64,000 nucleotides of DNA, taken from NCBI RefSeq assembly GCF_017743995.1, contig NZ_JAGHRB010000007.1, forward strand, positions 186,001 to 250,000, given 5' to 3'. Made by a program: the position numbers and the translations under genes. Positions 44,956-54,407 of the stretch are shown here, in pieces; the stretch's first letter is position 1, and the number at the start of each line of letters is the position of its first letter. This stretch comes from Ruegeria sp. R13_0 (lineage in GTDB: Bacteria; Pseudomonadota; Alphaproteobacteria; Rhodobacterales; Rhodobacteraceae). Below the pieces are notes generated by a model. The model saw nothing but the letters and a program-made list of their open reading frames with translations. It made no database searches and was not told the DNA's origin.

Positions 44956-45665
44956 TGAGCCTGTTAGAGACCCACGCGCTGACCGCCCATTATGGCGATT
45001 TCCAAGCCCTGTTCGGCGTGGATATCCATCTGGACCAAGGCGAAACCGTCGCCATCATCGGGGCAAACGGGGCTGGGAAATCGACCCTCATGCGCTCGAT
45101 CTCGGGTGTTCTGACCAACGGGTCTGATCAGGTGCGCTTTGACGGGCAACCCATCGGCGATCTGCCCGCAGATGAGATCATGGCGCGCGGGGTGGCAATG
45201 GTGCCTGAAGGGCGTCGCCTGTTTCCTTCCCTAAGCGTCGAGGAAAACTTGCTGATCGGCACCTATGGCCGAAAGGTTTCGGGTCATTGGTCTTTGCAAA
45301 CAATCTACGACCTGTTCCCGATCCTGAAACAGCGCCGCCACCACCCGGGCACAGCCCTGTCTGGCGGGCAACAGCAGATGGTGGCCATTGGCCGCGCCCT
45401 GATGAGCAATCCGCGCGTTCTGTTGTGCGATGAGATCAGCCTGGGTCTGGCTCCCGTGGTCATCAAGGACATCTACGACGCAGTCCCTCGCATTCAAGAG
45501 GCCGGAGCCAGCCTGATCGTGGTGGAGCAGGACATTGGCCAGGCGATGAAAGTCGCGGACCGCGTCTACTGCATGATGGAGGGTCGCGTCACGCTGGAAG
45601 GTACCTCAGACACGCTCAGCCGCGAGGCCATACACGACGCCTATTTCGGAGGAGCCGCCGCATGA
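44955..45665 (+). CDS. LivF-type ABC ATP-binding protein
   Basis: 236 residues. Walker A GANGAGKST, signature LSGGQQQM, Walker B LLCDEISLGLAP, VEQDIGQAM. Second ATPase of the importer. Overlaps the permease gene by 4 bp (ATGA). Confidence 0.92.
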   Translation: MSLLETHALTAHYGDFQALFGVDIHLDQGETVAIIGANGAGKSTLMRSISGVLTNGSDQVRFDGQPIGDLPADEIMARGVAMVPEGRRLFPSLSVEENLLIGTYGRKVSGHWSLQTIYDLFPILKQRRHHPGTALSGGQQQMVAIGRALMSNPRVLLCDEISLGLAPVVIKDIYDAVPRIQEAGASLIVVEQDIGQAMKVADRVYCMMEGRVTLEGTSDTLSREAIHDAYFGGAAA

Positions 45666-46525
45666 TCTGGATCGACACCATCATTCAGGGCGTTCTTTTA
45701 GGCGGTCTCTATGCGCTGTTCGCGGCAGGCCTGAGCCTTGTTTTCGGGATCATGCGTTTGGTCAATCTGGCCCATGGCGATCTCATCGTCTTTGCGGCCT
45801 ATCTGATCCTTCTGCTGGTCTCGTTGCTTGGGCTCTCTCCGTTTTTGGCGGCAATCATTGCCGCACCGATCATGTTTGGGGTGGGTTGGGCTTTGCAGAG
45901 ACATGTGCTGAACCGCGTGCTGGGGCCTGATATCCTGCCGCCTTTGCTTGTGACATTCGGTCTGTCGGTCGTCTTGCAGAATGCTCTGCTCGAAGGGTTC
46001 TCAGCCGATAGCCAACGTTTGCCTGCGGGTGAGATTGCAACGGCTTCCGTTCAGATGGGCGGGCTGAACCTCGGCGTTCTGCCGTTGCTGACCTTTGCCT
46101 CGGCGATCCTTGTGATCGTCGGGCTGAACCAGCTTTTCTACCGCACGGAGCTGGGCCGGGCGTTCCGCGCGACCTCGGATGATGCGGTGACAGCGGGTCT
46201 AATGGGTATCCGGCCAGAACGTATCTTCGCCACTGCGACCGCGATCGCAATGCTCGTGGTGACTTTGGCGGCGCTTTATCTGGGAATGCGGGCAAACTTT
46301 GACCCCAATATCGGCCCAGCGCGCCTAATCTACGCCTTTGAGGCCGTGATTATTGGTGGCCTCGGCAGCCTGTGGGGCACTCTGATCGGAGGCATCATCA
46401 TCGGCGTCGCGCAGACTGTCGGCGCAGCAATCAACCCCGAATGGCAAATCCTGGCTGGCCACCTGGCGTTTCTCATCGTGCTTCTGATCAAACCCAGAGG
46501 CCTGTTTCCAAGGGCGGTGGACTGA
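45662..46525 (+). CDS. LivH-type ABC permease
   Basis: 287 residues, mostly hydrophobic with about eight membrane helices (IIQGVLLGGLYALFAAGLSLVFGIMRLVNLAHGD at the N-terminus). LivH-type motifs include GLGSLWGTLIGG near the C-terminus. Start overlaps the LivF gene; stop overlaps the LivM start. Confidence 0.92.
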   Translation: MIWIDTIIQGVLLGGLYALFAAGLSLVFGIMRLVNLAHGDLIVFAAYLILLLVSLLGLSPFLAAIIAAPIMFGVGWALQRHVLNRVLGPDILPPLLVTFGLSVVLQNALLEGFSADSQRLPAGEIATASVQMGGLNLGVLPLLTFASAILVIVGLNQLFYRTELGRAFRATSDDAVTAGLMGIRPERIFATATAIAMLVVTLAALYLGMRANFDPNIGPARLIYAFEAVIIGGLGSLWGTLIGGIIIGVAQTVGAAINPEWQILAGHLAFLIVLLIKPRGLFPRAVD

Positions 46526-47592
46526 TGGCTGATACTTCAATGTACCGCGTCCAAACGCAGACCCGCGCGTCCTACAGCGCCGGAGCCTTCTGTATCGCTC
46601 TGATCATCCTGTTCATCCTGCTGCCGACATTTGCCAGCCGAGGGTTGATCCAGGACCTGTTCTTCATCTTCACCATGCTTGTACTGGCGCAGTTCTGGAA
46701 CCTGCTGGCAGGGTATGGCGGGCTTGTGTCCGTCGGCCAGCAAGCGTTCGTTGGCATGGGGGCATACGCCATGTTCGGAGGTGTCATCCTGTGGGGTATG
46801 GACCCGGTTCCGGCGATCCTGCTGGGCGGCGTTGCGGCCCTGATTGTTGCCATACCCACAGCCTTCTTCGCCTTCCGCCTGCAAGGGGCTTATTTCGCCA
46901 TCGGCACATGGGTCATCGCCGAGGTCATGCGCCTGCTGGTGGCGCAATGGAAAGTGCTCGGCGGTGGCACCGGAACCTCTCTGCCGCGCACGGCTACGCG
47001 TGAGATGTGGGCGACTGAATGGATTCAGACCACGTTTGACGTTCGCGGTGCGGCAGCACGGGATATCCTGACGTACTGGCTGGCCTTGGCGCTGGTGATC
47101 GCAACAATCGCAGGTATCTACTGGCTGCTCAGAACAAAACGTGGGCTGGCACTGGCTGCTGTCCGAGACAACGTTGAAGCCGCGAAATCCGTCGGTGTCG
47201 ATGCGGTGCGGATGAAGTGGCTGGTTTATCTTGTCTCAGCCGCAGGAACCGGGCTGACAGGTGCGCTGATCTACGTTCAGAAGCTGCGGATTTCGCCTGA
47301 TGCCGCGTTCTCGGTCACCGACTGGACGGCTTATGTGATCTTCATCGTCGTGATCGGAGGCATCGGCACCATCGAAGGCCCGATCCTGGGCGTGCTGATC
47401 TTCTTCATCCTGCAAAGCCTGCTGGCCGATTACGGCTCCTGGTATCTCATGGTGCTCGGGCTGATCGGCATCGCCGTCATGCTCTTCGCACCGCGCGGCA
47501 TCTGGGGGCTGATCTCTGAGAAAACCGGACTTCAAATATTCCCCGTGCGCCGTCGTCTGGTGATTGGCGCGCAGTTGAACAAGGAGGATTGA
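46525..47592 (+). CDS. LivM-type ABC permease
   Basis: 355 residues from ATG 46525 (MADTSMYRVQ), overlapping the LivH stop; the ORF upstream start at 46372 lies inside that gene. About ten helices; LivM motifs GYGGLVSVGQQAFVGMGAY and VRDNVEAAKSVGVDAVRMKW. Completes the importer: binding protein, two ATPases, two permeases. Confidence 0.92.
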   Translation: MADTSMYRVQTQTRASYSAGAFCIALIILFILLPTFASRGLIQDLFFIFTMLVLAQFWNLLAGYGGLVSVGQQAFVGMGAYAMFGGVILWGMDPVPAILLGGVAALIVAIPTAFFAFRLQGAYFAIGTWVIAEVMRLLVAQWKVLGGGTGTSLPRTATREMWATEWIQTTFDVRGAAARDILTYWLALALVIATIAGIYWLLRTKRGLALAAVRDNVEAAKSVGVDAVRMKWLVYLVSAAGTGLTGALIYVQKLRISPDAAFSVTDWTAYVIFIVVIGGIGTIEGPILGVLIFFILQSLLADYGSWYLMVLGLIGIAVMLFAPRGIWGLISEKTGLQIFPVRRRLVIGAQLNKED

Positions 47593-47595
47593 TCC

Positions 47596-48177
47596 ATGAA
47601 AACACTCGCATTGACGGTCGCAGTCACAGCTTTGGGAACTGGCGCATTTGCTGGCAGTTCACTGCCGGGAATGACAGGTACAGACCACGTGGGGTTTACA
47701 GTCCCGAGCGTCGATGAGGCCGTTACCTTCTTTCAGGACGTGATCGGCTGCAATGTGTTCTACCCGTTGGGGCCGTTCTCGGGCGGCGACAGCACATGGA
47801 TGGCAGACCATCTGAACGTGGACGCCAAAGCCGAGATTCCGACGATGCGGCTGGTGCGCTGTGGCAATGGCGCCAATTTCGAGATCTTCGAATACACCGC
47901 ACCCGATCAGGATACGAAACTGCCGCGCAACTCGGATATCGGCGGGCATCACATCGCGTTTTATACCACCGACATGGACGGTGCCGTCAGCTATTTGCAG
48001 GACAAAGGTATTGAGGTCCTGGGCAACCCGACAACCATGACCGACGGGCCAAGCGCTGGCGAGACCTGGGTCTATTTCCTCGCCCCCTGGGGCATGCAGC
48101 TGGAACTGGTCAGCTACCCGGACGGCAAAGCTTATGAGGCCGAGTATGACGGCCGCCTCTGGGACCCACGGTCCTGA
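47596..48177 (+). CDS. Exported VOC-superfamily (glyoxalase-like) protein
   Basis: 193 residues, starting 4 bp after LivM. The N-terminus (MKTLALTVAVTALG to AFAGS) is a signal peptide, unusual for this family. A vicinal-oxygen-chelate domain follows (GTDHVGFTVPSVDEAV, FEIFEYTAPDQ, GGHHIAFYTTDM, WGMQLELVSYP) with histidine and glutamate positions that could bind a metal. It may process or bind the aromatic substrate or a by-product in the periplasm. Known VOC roles include ring cleavage and glyoxalase activity; which applies is unclear. Confidence 0.82.
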   Translation: MKTLALTVAVTALGTGAFAGSSLPGMTGTDHVGFTVPSVDEAVTFFQDVIGCNVFYPLGPFSGGDSTWMADHLNVDAKAEIPTMRLVRCGNGANFEIFEYTAPDQDTKLPRNSDIGGHHIAFYTTDMDGAVSYLQDKGIEVLGNPTTMTDGPSAGETWVYFLAPWGMQLELVSYPDGKAYEAEYDGRLWDPRS

Positions 48178-48205
48178 GTAATTCGAACAACAAGGGAGAG
48201 AGCTT

Positions 48206-49963
48206 ATGGCCACCATCACAACGGATGTTCTGATCATCGGGACCGGTCCGGCGGGGTCTGCAACGGCGGCTTTGCTGTCGAGCTATGGCGTCGAGAACAT
48301 GGTCATCAACCGCTATCGCTGGCTGGCCAATACACCGCGCGCGCATATCACCAATCAGCGGACCATGGAGGTGTTGCGCGACCTTGGTCACGAGGTCGAA
48401 GCCGAAGCCTATATGCATGCCGCGCATCAGGATCTGATGGGTGAAAACGTGTTCTGCGAAAGCCTCGCCGGTGAGGAGATCGGGCGGATGAAAAGCTGGG
48501 GCAATCATCCTCTGTCCAAGGCCGAGCACTTGCTGTCCAGCCCGACGATGATGAACGATCTGCCGCAGACATTCATGGAACCGATCCTGTTTGGCACCGC
48601 TTGTCGCCGTGGGACTCAGGCGCGGATGAGCACCGAATACTTGCGGCATGAGCAAGACGCAGATGGTGTGACAACGACGTGTTTGGATCGTTTGTCGGGC
48701 GAAGAAATCACGATCCGATCCAAATACCTGGTCGGCGCGGATGGGGGCAATTCTCTGGTTGCCGAACATGCCGGTCTGCCTTTCGAAGGTGAGATGGGCG
48801 TCGGCGGATCGATGAACATCCTGTTCCGCGCAGATCTCAGTAAATACGTCGCGCATCGGCCATCGGTCCTCTATTGGGTGATGCAACCGGGTGCGAATGT
48901 CGGTGGAATTGGCATGGGTCTGGTCCGCATGGTCCGCCCCTGGAACGAATGGCTCATCGTTTGGGGCTACGACATCAACCAACCCGCCCCCGAGGTGGAC
49001 GAGGCCATGGCCACTCAGGTTGCACGGCAATTGGTTGGCGACCCCGAGCTTGAGATCGAACTGATCAGCGCCAACACCTGGACCGTAAACAACATGTACG
49101 CGACCCATATGCAAAAGGACCGTGTTTTCATAATGGGTGACGCGGCACACCGGCACCCACCGTCCAACGGGCTAGGGTCGAACACCTCAATACAGGACAG
49201 CTTCAACCTCGCCTGGAAACTGGCCGCAGTCCTGAAAGGCCATGCCGGAGAGAACCTGCTGGACAGCTACAGCGAAGAACGTGCGCCCGTGGCAAAGCAG
49301 ATCGTCACACGGGCCAACCAATCCATCGGAGAATTCGGTCCCATCTTTGAATCGCTCGGAATGGCCGAAGGCGTCGATCCAGAGGTCATGCAAAGCAATC
49401 TAGAGGCTCGCACAGGATCAACGCCTGAAGCTGCAGCACAAAGGCAGGCCATTCGCGAGGCGATTGCTTTCAAGAAATATGAGTTTGATGCGCATGGCGT
49501 AGAAATGAACCAACGCTACGACTCCTGTGCGATTGAAACGGATGGTCAACCCGATCCCGGTTTTGATCAGGATGCGGAGCTGCACTACCAGCCGACGACT
49601 TGGCCCGGCGCGCGTATTCCACATGTCTGGGTGTTTGATCATGACACCGGTAACAAGCATTCAACTCTGGATCTGTGCGGTCGCGGAGAATTCACCGTGC
49701 TGACCGGGATTGGTGGAGAGGCTTGGGTAACGGCGGCCGAGACCGTCTCGAAAGAACTCGGCATGCCCATTCGCTGTCACGTCATCGGCCCGCGCCAGAC
49801 TTATGTCGACCACACCGGGGATTGGGCGCGCGCGTCGGAGATTTCGGATACGGGCTGTTTGTTGGTCCGTCCTGATCAACACGTGGCGTGGCGCTCAGCC
49901 GATATGGCTGCTGACGCCGAAGCCGAACTGCGTCGCGCGCTGACCACAGTCCTTTCGCGATGA
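48206..49963 (+). CDS. FAD-dependent aromatic hydroxylase (TfdB-like)
   Basis: 585 residues. Flavoprotein monooxygenase: FAD-binding IIGTGPAGSATAALL at the N-terminus, GADGGNSLVAEHAGLPFEG in the middle and MGDAAHRHPPSNGLGSNTS (the GD motif), then a thioredoxin-like C-terminal region. It resembles phenol and dichlorophenol hydroxylases. Next to hydroxyquinol dioxygenase, it most likely hydroxylates a di- or monohydroxylated aromatic to hydroxyquinol with NAD(P)H and O2. GGGAGAG precedes the start. Confidence 0.9.
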   Translation: MATITTDVLIIGTGPAGSATAALLSSYGVENMVINRYRWLANTPRAHITNQRTMEVLRDLGHEVEAEAYMHAAHQDLMGENVFCESLAGEEIGRMKSWGNHPLSKAEHLLSSPTMMNDLPQTFMEPILFGTACRRGTQARMSTEYLRHEQDADGVTTTCLDRLSGEEITIRSKYLVGADGGNSLVAEHAGLPFEGEMGVGGSMNILFRADLSKYVAHRPSVLYWVMQPGANVGGIGMGLVRMVRPWNEWLIVWGYDINQPAPEVDEAMATQVARQLVGDPELEIELISANTWTVNNMYATHMQKDRVFIMGDAAHRHPPSNGLGSNTSIQDSFNLAWKLAAVLKGHAGENLLDSYSEERAPVAKQIVTRANQSIGEFGPIFESLGMAEGVDPEVMQSNLEARTGSTPEAAAQRQAIREAIAFKKYEFDAHGVEMNQRYDSCAIETDGQPDPGFDQDAELHYQPTTWPGARIPHVWVFDHDTGNKHSTLDLCGRGEFTVLTGIGGEAWVTAAETVSKELGMPIRCHVIGPRQTYVDHTGDWARASEISDTGCLLVRPDQHVAWRSADMAADAEAELRRALTTVLSR

Positions 49964-50002
49964 GCCAATCTGGAGCAAACTTACACAAGTCAGGAGGCCA
50001 AA

Positions 50003-50887
50003 ATGGACTCGCATGAGATGGGATACTTTACCGAGGAAAACTCGGCCGAGGTCGTCACGGCACGCAATAAAAACGCAGAAAGCGAACGGCTGAAGCATGT
50101 GATGGAGGTCATCACCAGAAAACTCCACGAAGCCGTGAAGGAAATCGAACCAACGCAGCAGGAATGGTTCGAGGCAATCATGTTCCTGACCAAGGTTGGG
50201 CATATGTGCGATGACTGGCGGCAAGAATACATTCTTCTGTCCGATGTTCTGGGCGTTTCGATGCTGGTGGATGCGGTGAACTCACGTCGCCCCACCGGGG
50301 CCTCCGAGAACACGGTGCTGGGTCCCTTCCACGTAGGCGGTGCTCCGGAATATGAGATGGGGCACAACATTTGTCTCGACCAAAAGGGCGAGGACATGGT
50401 GGTGCGGGGTCGTGTCACCGATGTGGAAGGCAACCCGTTGGAAGGCGTCAAGATTGATGTCTGGCAAGCCAATGATGACGGGTTTTACGACGTACAGCAG
50501 AAAGGCATTCAGCCTGATTTCAACCTGCGCGGCGTCTTCACGACCGGTGCTGACGGAGCCTATTGGTTCCGTGCGGTGCGGCCAAAGAACTATCCGATCC
50601 CGGATGATGGGCCGGTGGGCGATCTGTTGAAGCGTCTTGGTCGACACCCCTACCGACCAGCGCACCTGCACTACATCGTTTCAAAAGACGGCTACGACGA
50701 CCTGACCACGCATATTTTCGATCCCGACGACCAATATATCAATTCGGACGCGGTTTTTGGGGTCAAAGAAAGCCTGATCGCCGAATTCAACCGGGTCGAT
50801 GATCCGACGCGATCTGCGGAAGTCGGTTTTGAAGGTCCCTATTGGGATGTTGAATTCAACTTTGTCCTCGCACCAAAAGAGGCCTAA
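50003..50887 (+). CDS. Hydroxyquinol 1,2-dioxygenase
   Basis: 294 residues, intradiol dioxygenase. Iron ligands expected at Tyr in DGFYDVQ, Tyr in KNYPIPDDGP, and the two His in RPAHLHYIV. The N-terminal helical domain (residues 1-105) fits the catechol/hydroxyquinol dioxygenase group. It cleaves hydroxyquinol to maleylacetate, feeding the reductase at 41825. The start at 50003 uses ATG after AGGAGG. Confidence 0.93.
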   Translation: MDSHEMGYFTEENSAEVVTARNKNAESERLKHVMEVITRKLHEAVKEIEPTQQEWFEAIMFLTKVGHMCDDWRQEYILLSDVLGVSMLVDAVNSRRPTGASENTVLGPFHVGGAPEYEMGHNICLDQKGEDMVVRGRVTDVEGNPLEGVKIDVWQANDDGFYDVQQKGIQPDFNLRGVFTTGADGAYWFRAVRPKNYPIPDDGPVGDLLKRLGRHPYRPAHLHYIVSKDGYDDLTTHIFDPDDQYINSDAVFGVKESLIAEFNRVDDPTRSAEVGFEGPYWDVEFNFVLAPKEA

Positions 50888-50888
50888 A

Positions 50889-51710
50889 ATGTCCCAACCT
50901 TGCATCATCTGTGTTGCCATAACCGGGTCCTTGCCAACCAAGGCCAACAACCCGGCTGTGCCCATAACAGTCGAAGAACAAATCGAAAGCACACAGGCCG
51001 CTTTTGAGGCAGGGGCATCCATCTGCCATGCCCATGTTCGAAATGATGACGAAACGCCTTCAAGCGACCCCGACAAGTTCGCAAGGCTGAAAGAGGGGCT
51101 TGAGAAACACTGCCCTGGCATGATCATCCAGTTTTCGACTGGAGGGCGATCGGGGGCTGGCAAGACCCGCGGCGGCATGCTGCCTCTGCGACCGGATATG
51201 GCCTCGTTGTCGGTCGGGTCGAACAACTTTCCCACGCGCGTCTACGAAAATCCACCCGATCTTGTCGACTGGCTGGCGGCTGAGATGGTGACCTATGACG
51301 TCAAGCCAGAGATCGAAGCCTTCGATCTGAGCCACATCCTGAAGGCGGCCGAGATGCACAAGAAAGGACAAATTAAAGACACGCCTTATGTGCAATTTGT
51401 CATGGGTGTCAAAAACGCAATGCCTGCGGATCGGGACGTATTCGATTTCTACGTGAAGACCGTTGACCGACTGTTTCCGGGTGCGCCGTGGTGCGCTGCA
51501 GGTATTGGTGCCCAGCAGGAGGTTCTGAACCACTGGGCAATTTCCTCCGGTGGCCATGCACGGACGGGTTTGGAAGACAACGTGCGCCTGGATCGCAATA
51601 CGCTGGCACCATCAAACGCGGCGCTTGTAACGCGGACTGCAGAGATCTGTGCGCACTACAACCGCCCGGTTGCGACCACCAACCAGGCGCGTGAAATACT
51701 CGGGCTTTAA
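50889..51710 (+). CDS. Beta-keto acid cleavage enzyme (BKACE, DUF849)
   Basis: 273 residues from ATG 50889 (MSQPCIICVAIT); the ORF's earlier start lies in the dioxygenase gene. Features: ITGSLPTKANNPAVPITVEEQ and the zinc-site pattern SICHAHVRNDDE. BKACE proteins condense a beta-keto acid with acetyl-CoA to release acetoacetate and a new acyl-CoA. With 3-oxoadipate that would give succinyl-CoA, so this enzyme may replace the usual CoA-transferase and thiolase steps. Inferred from operon position; 1 bp after the dioxygenase stop. Confidence 0.9.
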   Translation: MSQPCIICVAITGSLPTKANNPAVPITVEEQIESTQAAFEAGASICHAHVRNDDETPSSDPDKFARLKEGLEKHCPGMIIQFSTGGRSGAGKTRGGMLPLRPDMASLSVGSNNFPTRVYENPPDLVDWLAAEMVTYDVKPEIEAFDLSHILKAAEMHKKGQIKDTPYVQFVMGVKNAMPADRDVFDFYVKTVDRLFPGAPWCAAGIGAQQEVLNHWAISSGGHARTGLEDNVRLDRNTLAPSNAALVTRTAEICAHYNRPVATTNQAREILGL

Positions 51711-51717
51711 ACCGGAA

Positions 51718-53898
51718 CTAGCTGTCCAATGCAGCCGCCACACGTTCCGGCGTAAACGGCATGTGGCGCAGGCGCTTGCCTTGCGCGGCGTAGAACGCGT
51801 TTGCGACGGCCGCGGGCACCATCGGAGTGCCAACCTCGCCTACACCAACTGGCGGCGCATCGACCTCTGCGATGTAGATCTCGATTTCCGGCATCTGCGC
51901 CGCGCGTGTGATCTCGTAGTCCCAGAAGTTGCTCTGCACCACTTCGCCGTTTTCGATGTCGATCTTTTCGGAAAGAGCCATCGAGATTCCGAACACGATG
52001 CCACCTTCGATCTGATTGAGCGCGTTGTCCGGCGTGACAATCAGGCCCGCATCTATCGCGGCCCAGAAGTTGGTGATCTGGATCTCTCCACTGTCCGCGT
52101 CGACTTCAACTTCCGCCACACCTGCGGCCATGGACGAGCTGTAGCCAGCAAAAGAAAGCCCTAGGTTTCGATCGCCCCGATTTTGCCAATCAGATATCTC
52201 GGCCACCTTCTCAAGCAGGTGCCGCCCACGCGGGTTTTCTGATACAAGGTCTAACCGGAAATCCAATGGATCCCGCCCGGCCTGTTCTGCCAATTCATCC
52301 ATAAAACATTCTGCCGCAAAGGCCGTATAGGACGCGCCAATACCGCGATAGGGGGCAAGGCGGGCGTGCCGGTCCATAATGAGGTGATCGGCGCGGAAAT
52401 CCTTGATCCCATAGAACTTGCTCTCGGCACCCCGCATTGAGATCACATCGTTCGGGTTCACCGCATCCCAACGTACGGGATTGAAAAATCCGATCACGGT
52501 TGGTGTGGCGACCTTGTGATACCACCCGTCCAGTTTTCCGTCCGCTGTCAGCCCGGCCTCAAGCTTTTGGGCCGCAGCGGGGCGGAAAGTCCCCTGCTTC
52601 ACGTCGTCTTCACGCGGCCAGATCACTTTGACAGGGCGTCCAACGGCCTTTGAGCACAGCACCGCATCGCGCACATAGTTTTGCATCAGGGCTGTGCGTC
52701 GACCAAAGCCTCCGCCCATCGTCATCATGTTCAGTCGAACGTTTTCGACGGGGATACCCAGCACCTCGGACACGGTGCGCGCAGTCCATGACTGCGTTTG
52801 CGTGCCTGCCCAAACCTCGGCACCTTGCCCGTCCGCATCGACATCAGCGACAGCCGCCATCGGCTCAATCTGAGCGTGGTAGGCATAGTCCGACAAATAA
52901 AGCTGCGAAAACTGACGGTCAGCGTTGCCAATAGCTGCAGCGGCGTCGCCTTTTTCAGCCCAGGTTGCCCCCGACGCGTCCGGGGCGCTGACAGCGGCGG
53001 CGTATTCGGCAAGAGTCTCTTCGCTGTTTGAGGTCCGGAAGGGTGAGGTTGTGGACCATTCGACCTCAAGCAAACCCCGTGCGCCCAAGGCAGACCACAG
53101 GCTTTCCGCGACGACGGCGACGCCGTCGGGTACAGTCACGATACCCATGACGCCCGGTACCTCGCGTGCGGCGTCGTCGTTGATGGAAAGCGGAATTTCG
53201 TCTTCGACTGGTGCGCGCAGAACAGCTGCATAGGCCATATTGGGCACTTCCACATCAATGGCATATTCAGCCTGACCTGTACTTTTGGCCGGAACATCGC
53301 GACGCGGTAGGTCTTGCCCGATGATCCGAAACGCGGATGGGTCTTTCAGCGGCACGGTCTCAGCGTCTGGTACCGTAACATCCCTTGAACCAAGCGCCGC
53401 CAATTCACCATACCCGGCCTGTTGGCCATCGGGACCCAAAACAACACTTGGTTCGGTCCTAAGGCTGGCTTTGTCCACAGCCCATTCACGTGCTGCGATT
53501 TGCAGCAAAACGTCGCGCGCCTGCGCACCCGCCTTGCGCATCGGGTCAAAATAGAACTGCGTTCCTGTGCTGCCGGCCGTATACAAAACACCGCCAAACA
53601 GCTGATTTCCAAAGCGTCGATCATCAGCGTTTAGCTGTTCGATCTCAACGTCATCCCATTCCGCATCAAGTTCTTCAGCAAGGATTTGTGGCAACGTAGA
53701 GTAACTGCTTTGCCCCATTTCGGTCGAAGGAAAGACAACGCGGATGCTTCTATCCGCTCGGATCGTCAACCAGTGATTGACATCCAGAGTGCCAACAGCT
53801 GCCTCAGCCCGGACTGATGAGATCCCTCCCGCACCGATGAAAAATGTCAGTCCAGCAGCGCCTTGTAGAAACCCACGGCGGTTCATGGCCATAGTCAT
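51718..53898 (-). CDS. Molybdenum hydroxylase large subunit (isoquinoline-1-oxidoreductase beta-like)
   Basis: 726 residues, xanthine-dehydrogenase-family molybdopterin subunit. N-terminal twin-arginine signal (MAMNRRGFLQGAAGLTFFIG), suggesting a periplasmic or membrane-facing enzyme. Motifs: MGGGFGRRTA, YRGIGASYTAFAAECFMDEL and the C-terminal GEVGTPMVPAA with the likely catalytic Glu. Alternative start at MNRRG (53886). It forms the enzyme with the iron-sulfur subunit 1 bp upstream. Substrate is an aldehyde or N-heterocycle by family knowledge; not determined here. Confidence 0.9.
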   Translation of the reverse strand: MTMAMNRRGFLQGAAGLTFFIGAGGISSVRAEAAVGTLDVNHWLTIRADRSIRVVFPSTEMGQSSYSTLPQILAEELDAEWDDVEIEQLNADDRRFGNQLFGGVLYTAGSTGTQFYFDPMRKAGAQARDVLLQIAAREWAVDKASLRTEPSVVLGPDGQQAGYGELAALGSRDVTVPDAETVPLKDPSAFRIIGQDLPRRDVPAKSTGQAEYAIDVEVPNMAYAAVLRAPVEDEIPLSINDDAAREVPGVMGIVTVPDGVAVVAESLWSALGARGLLEVEWSTTSPFRTSNSEETLAEYAAAVSAPDASGATWAEKGDAAAAIGNADRQFSQLYLSDYAYHAQIEPMAAVADVDADGQGAEVWAGTQTQSWTARTVSEVLGIPVENVRLNMMTMGGGFGRRTALMQNYVRDAVLCSKAVGRPVKVIWPREDDVKQGTFRPAAAQKLEAGLTADGKLDGWYHKVATPTVIGFFNPVRWDAVNPNDVISMRGAESKFYGIKDFRADHLIMDRHARLAPYRGIGASYTAFAAECFMDELAEQAGRDPLDFRLDLVSENPRGRHLLEKVAEISDWQNRGDRNLGLSFAGYSSSMAAGVAEVEVDADSGEIQITNFWAAIDAGLIVTPDNALNQIEGGIVFGISMALSEKIDIENGEVVQSNFWDYEITRAAQMPEIEIYIAEVDAPPVGVGEVGTPMVPAAVANAFYAAQGKRLRHMPFTPERVAAALDS

Positions 53899-53899
53899 C

Positions 53900-54352
53900 T
53901 CAAACCTCCTTGGCTGCGCGTTCGATGGCTTTGAAAATGCGGTTGTAGGTTCCGCAGCGACAGAGGTTCGCGCTCATCTCATCGACGATTTCTTCGCGTG
54001 TCGGGGATGGATTGTCCGCCAGAAGTGCCGCCGCGCGCATGATCTGACCCGACTGGCAATAGCCGCATTGTGCGACCTGCTCTTCGATCCAGGCCCTCTG
54101 AACAGGATGCGAGCCGTCTTCGGACAATCCTTCGATCGTCGTGACTTGCGCATCCTCCACATCGCTGACCGACATCTGGCACGCAAAGCTCGCCACACCA
54201 TCCACATGAACCGTGCAGGCCCCACACATGGCAGCACCGCACCCGTATTTCGTACCTTTGAGTTTGAGCGTATCTCGAAGGACCAGCAGCAACATTTCGT
54301 CAGGGGGGTTATCAACCTCTACGGGTCGGCCGTTCAATTCGAATTTGATCAT
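53900..54352 (-). CDS. 2Fe-2S subunit of molybdenum hydroxylase
   Basis: 150 residues from 54352 ([13 protein letters not shown]). Plant-type ferredoxin cluster: [17 protein letters not shown] with further Cys in FACQMS; second cluster in [10 protein letters not shown] and NLCRCGTY. Passes electrons from the large subunit to an acceptor that is not encoded nearby. The longer frame to 54472 has no family resemblance at its start. Confidence 0.92.
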   Translation of the reverse strand: MIKFELNGRPVEVDNPPDEMLLLVLRDTLKLKGTKYGCGAAMCGACTVHVDGVASFACQMSVSDVEDAQVTTIEGLSEDGSHPVQRAWIEEQVAQCGYCQSGQIMRAAALLADNPSPTREEIVDEMSANLCRCGTYNRIFKAIERAAKEV

Positions 54353-54407
54353 TTGGAACAGTCCTTGTGATGCCTGATGTTGAGGGGATCTTGTGGGGTG
54401 GATTTCG

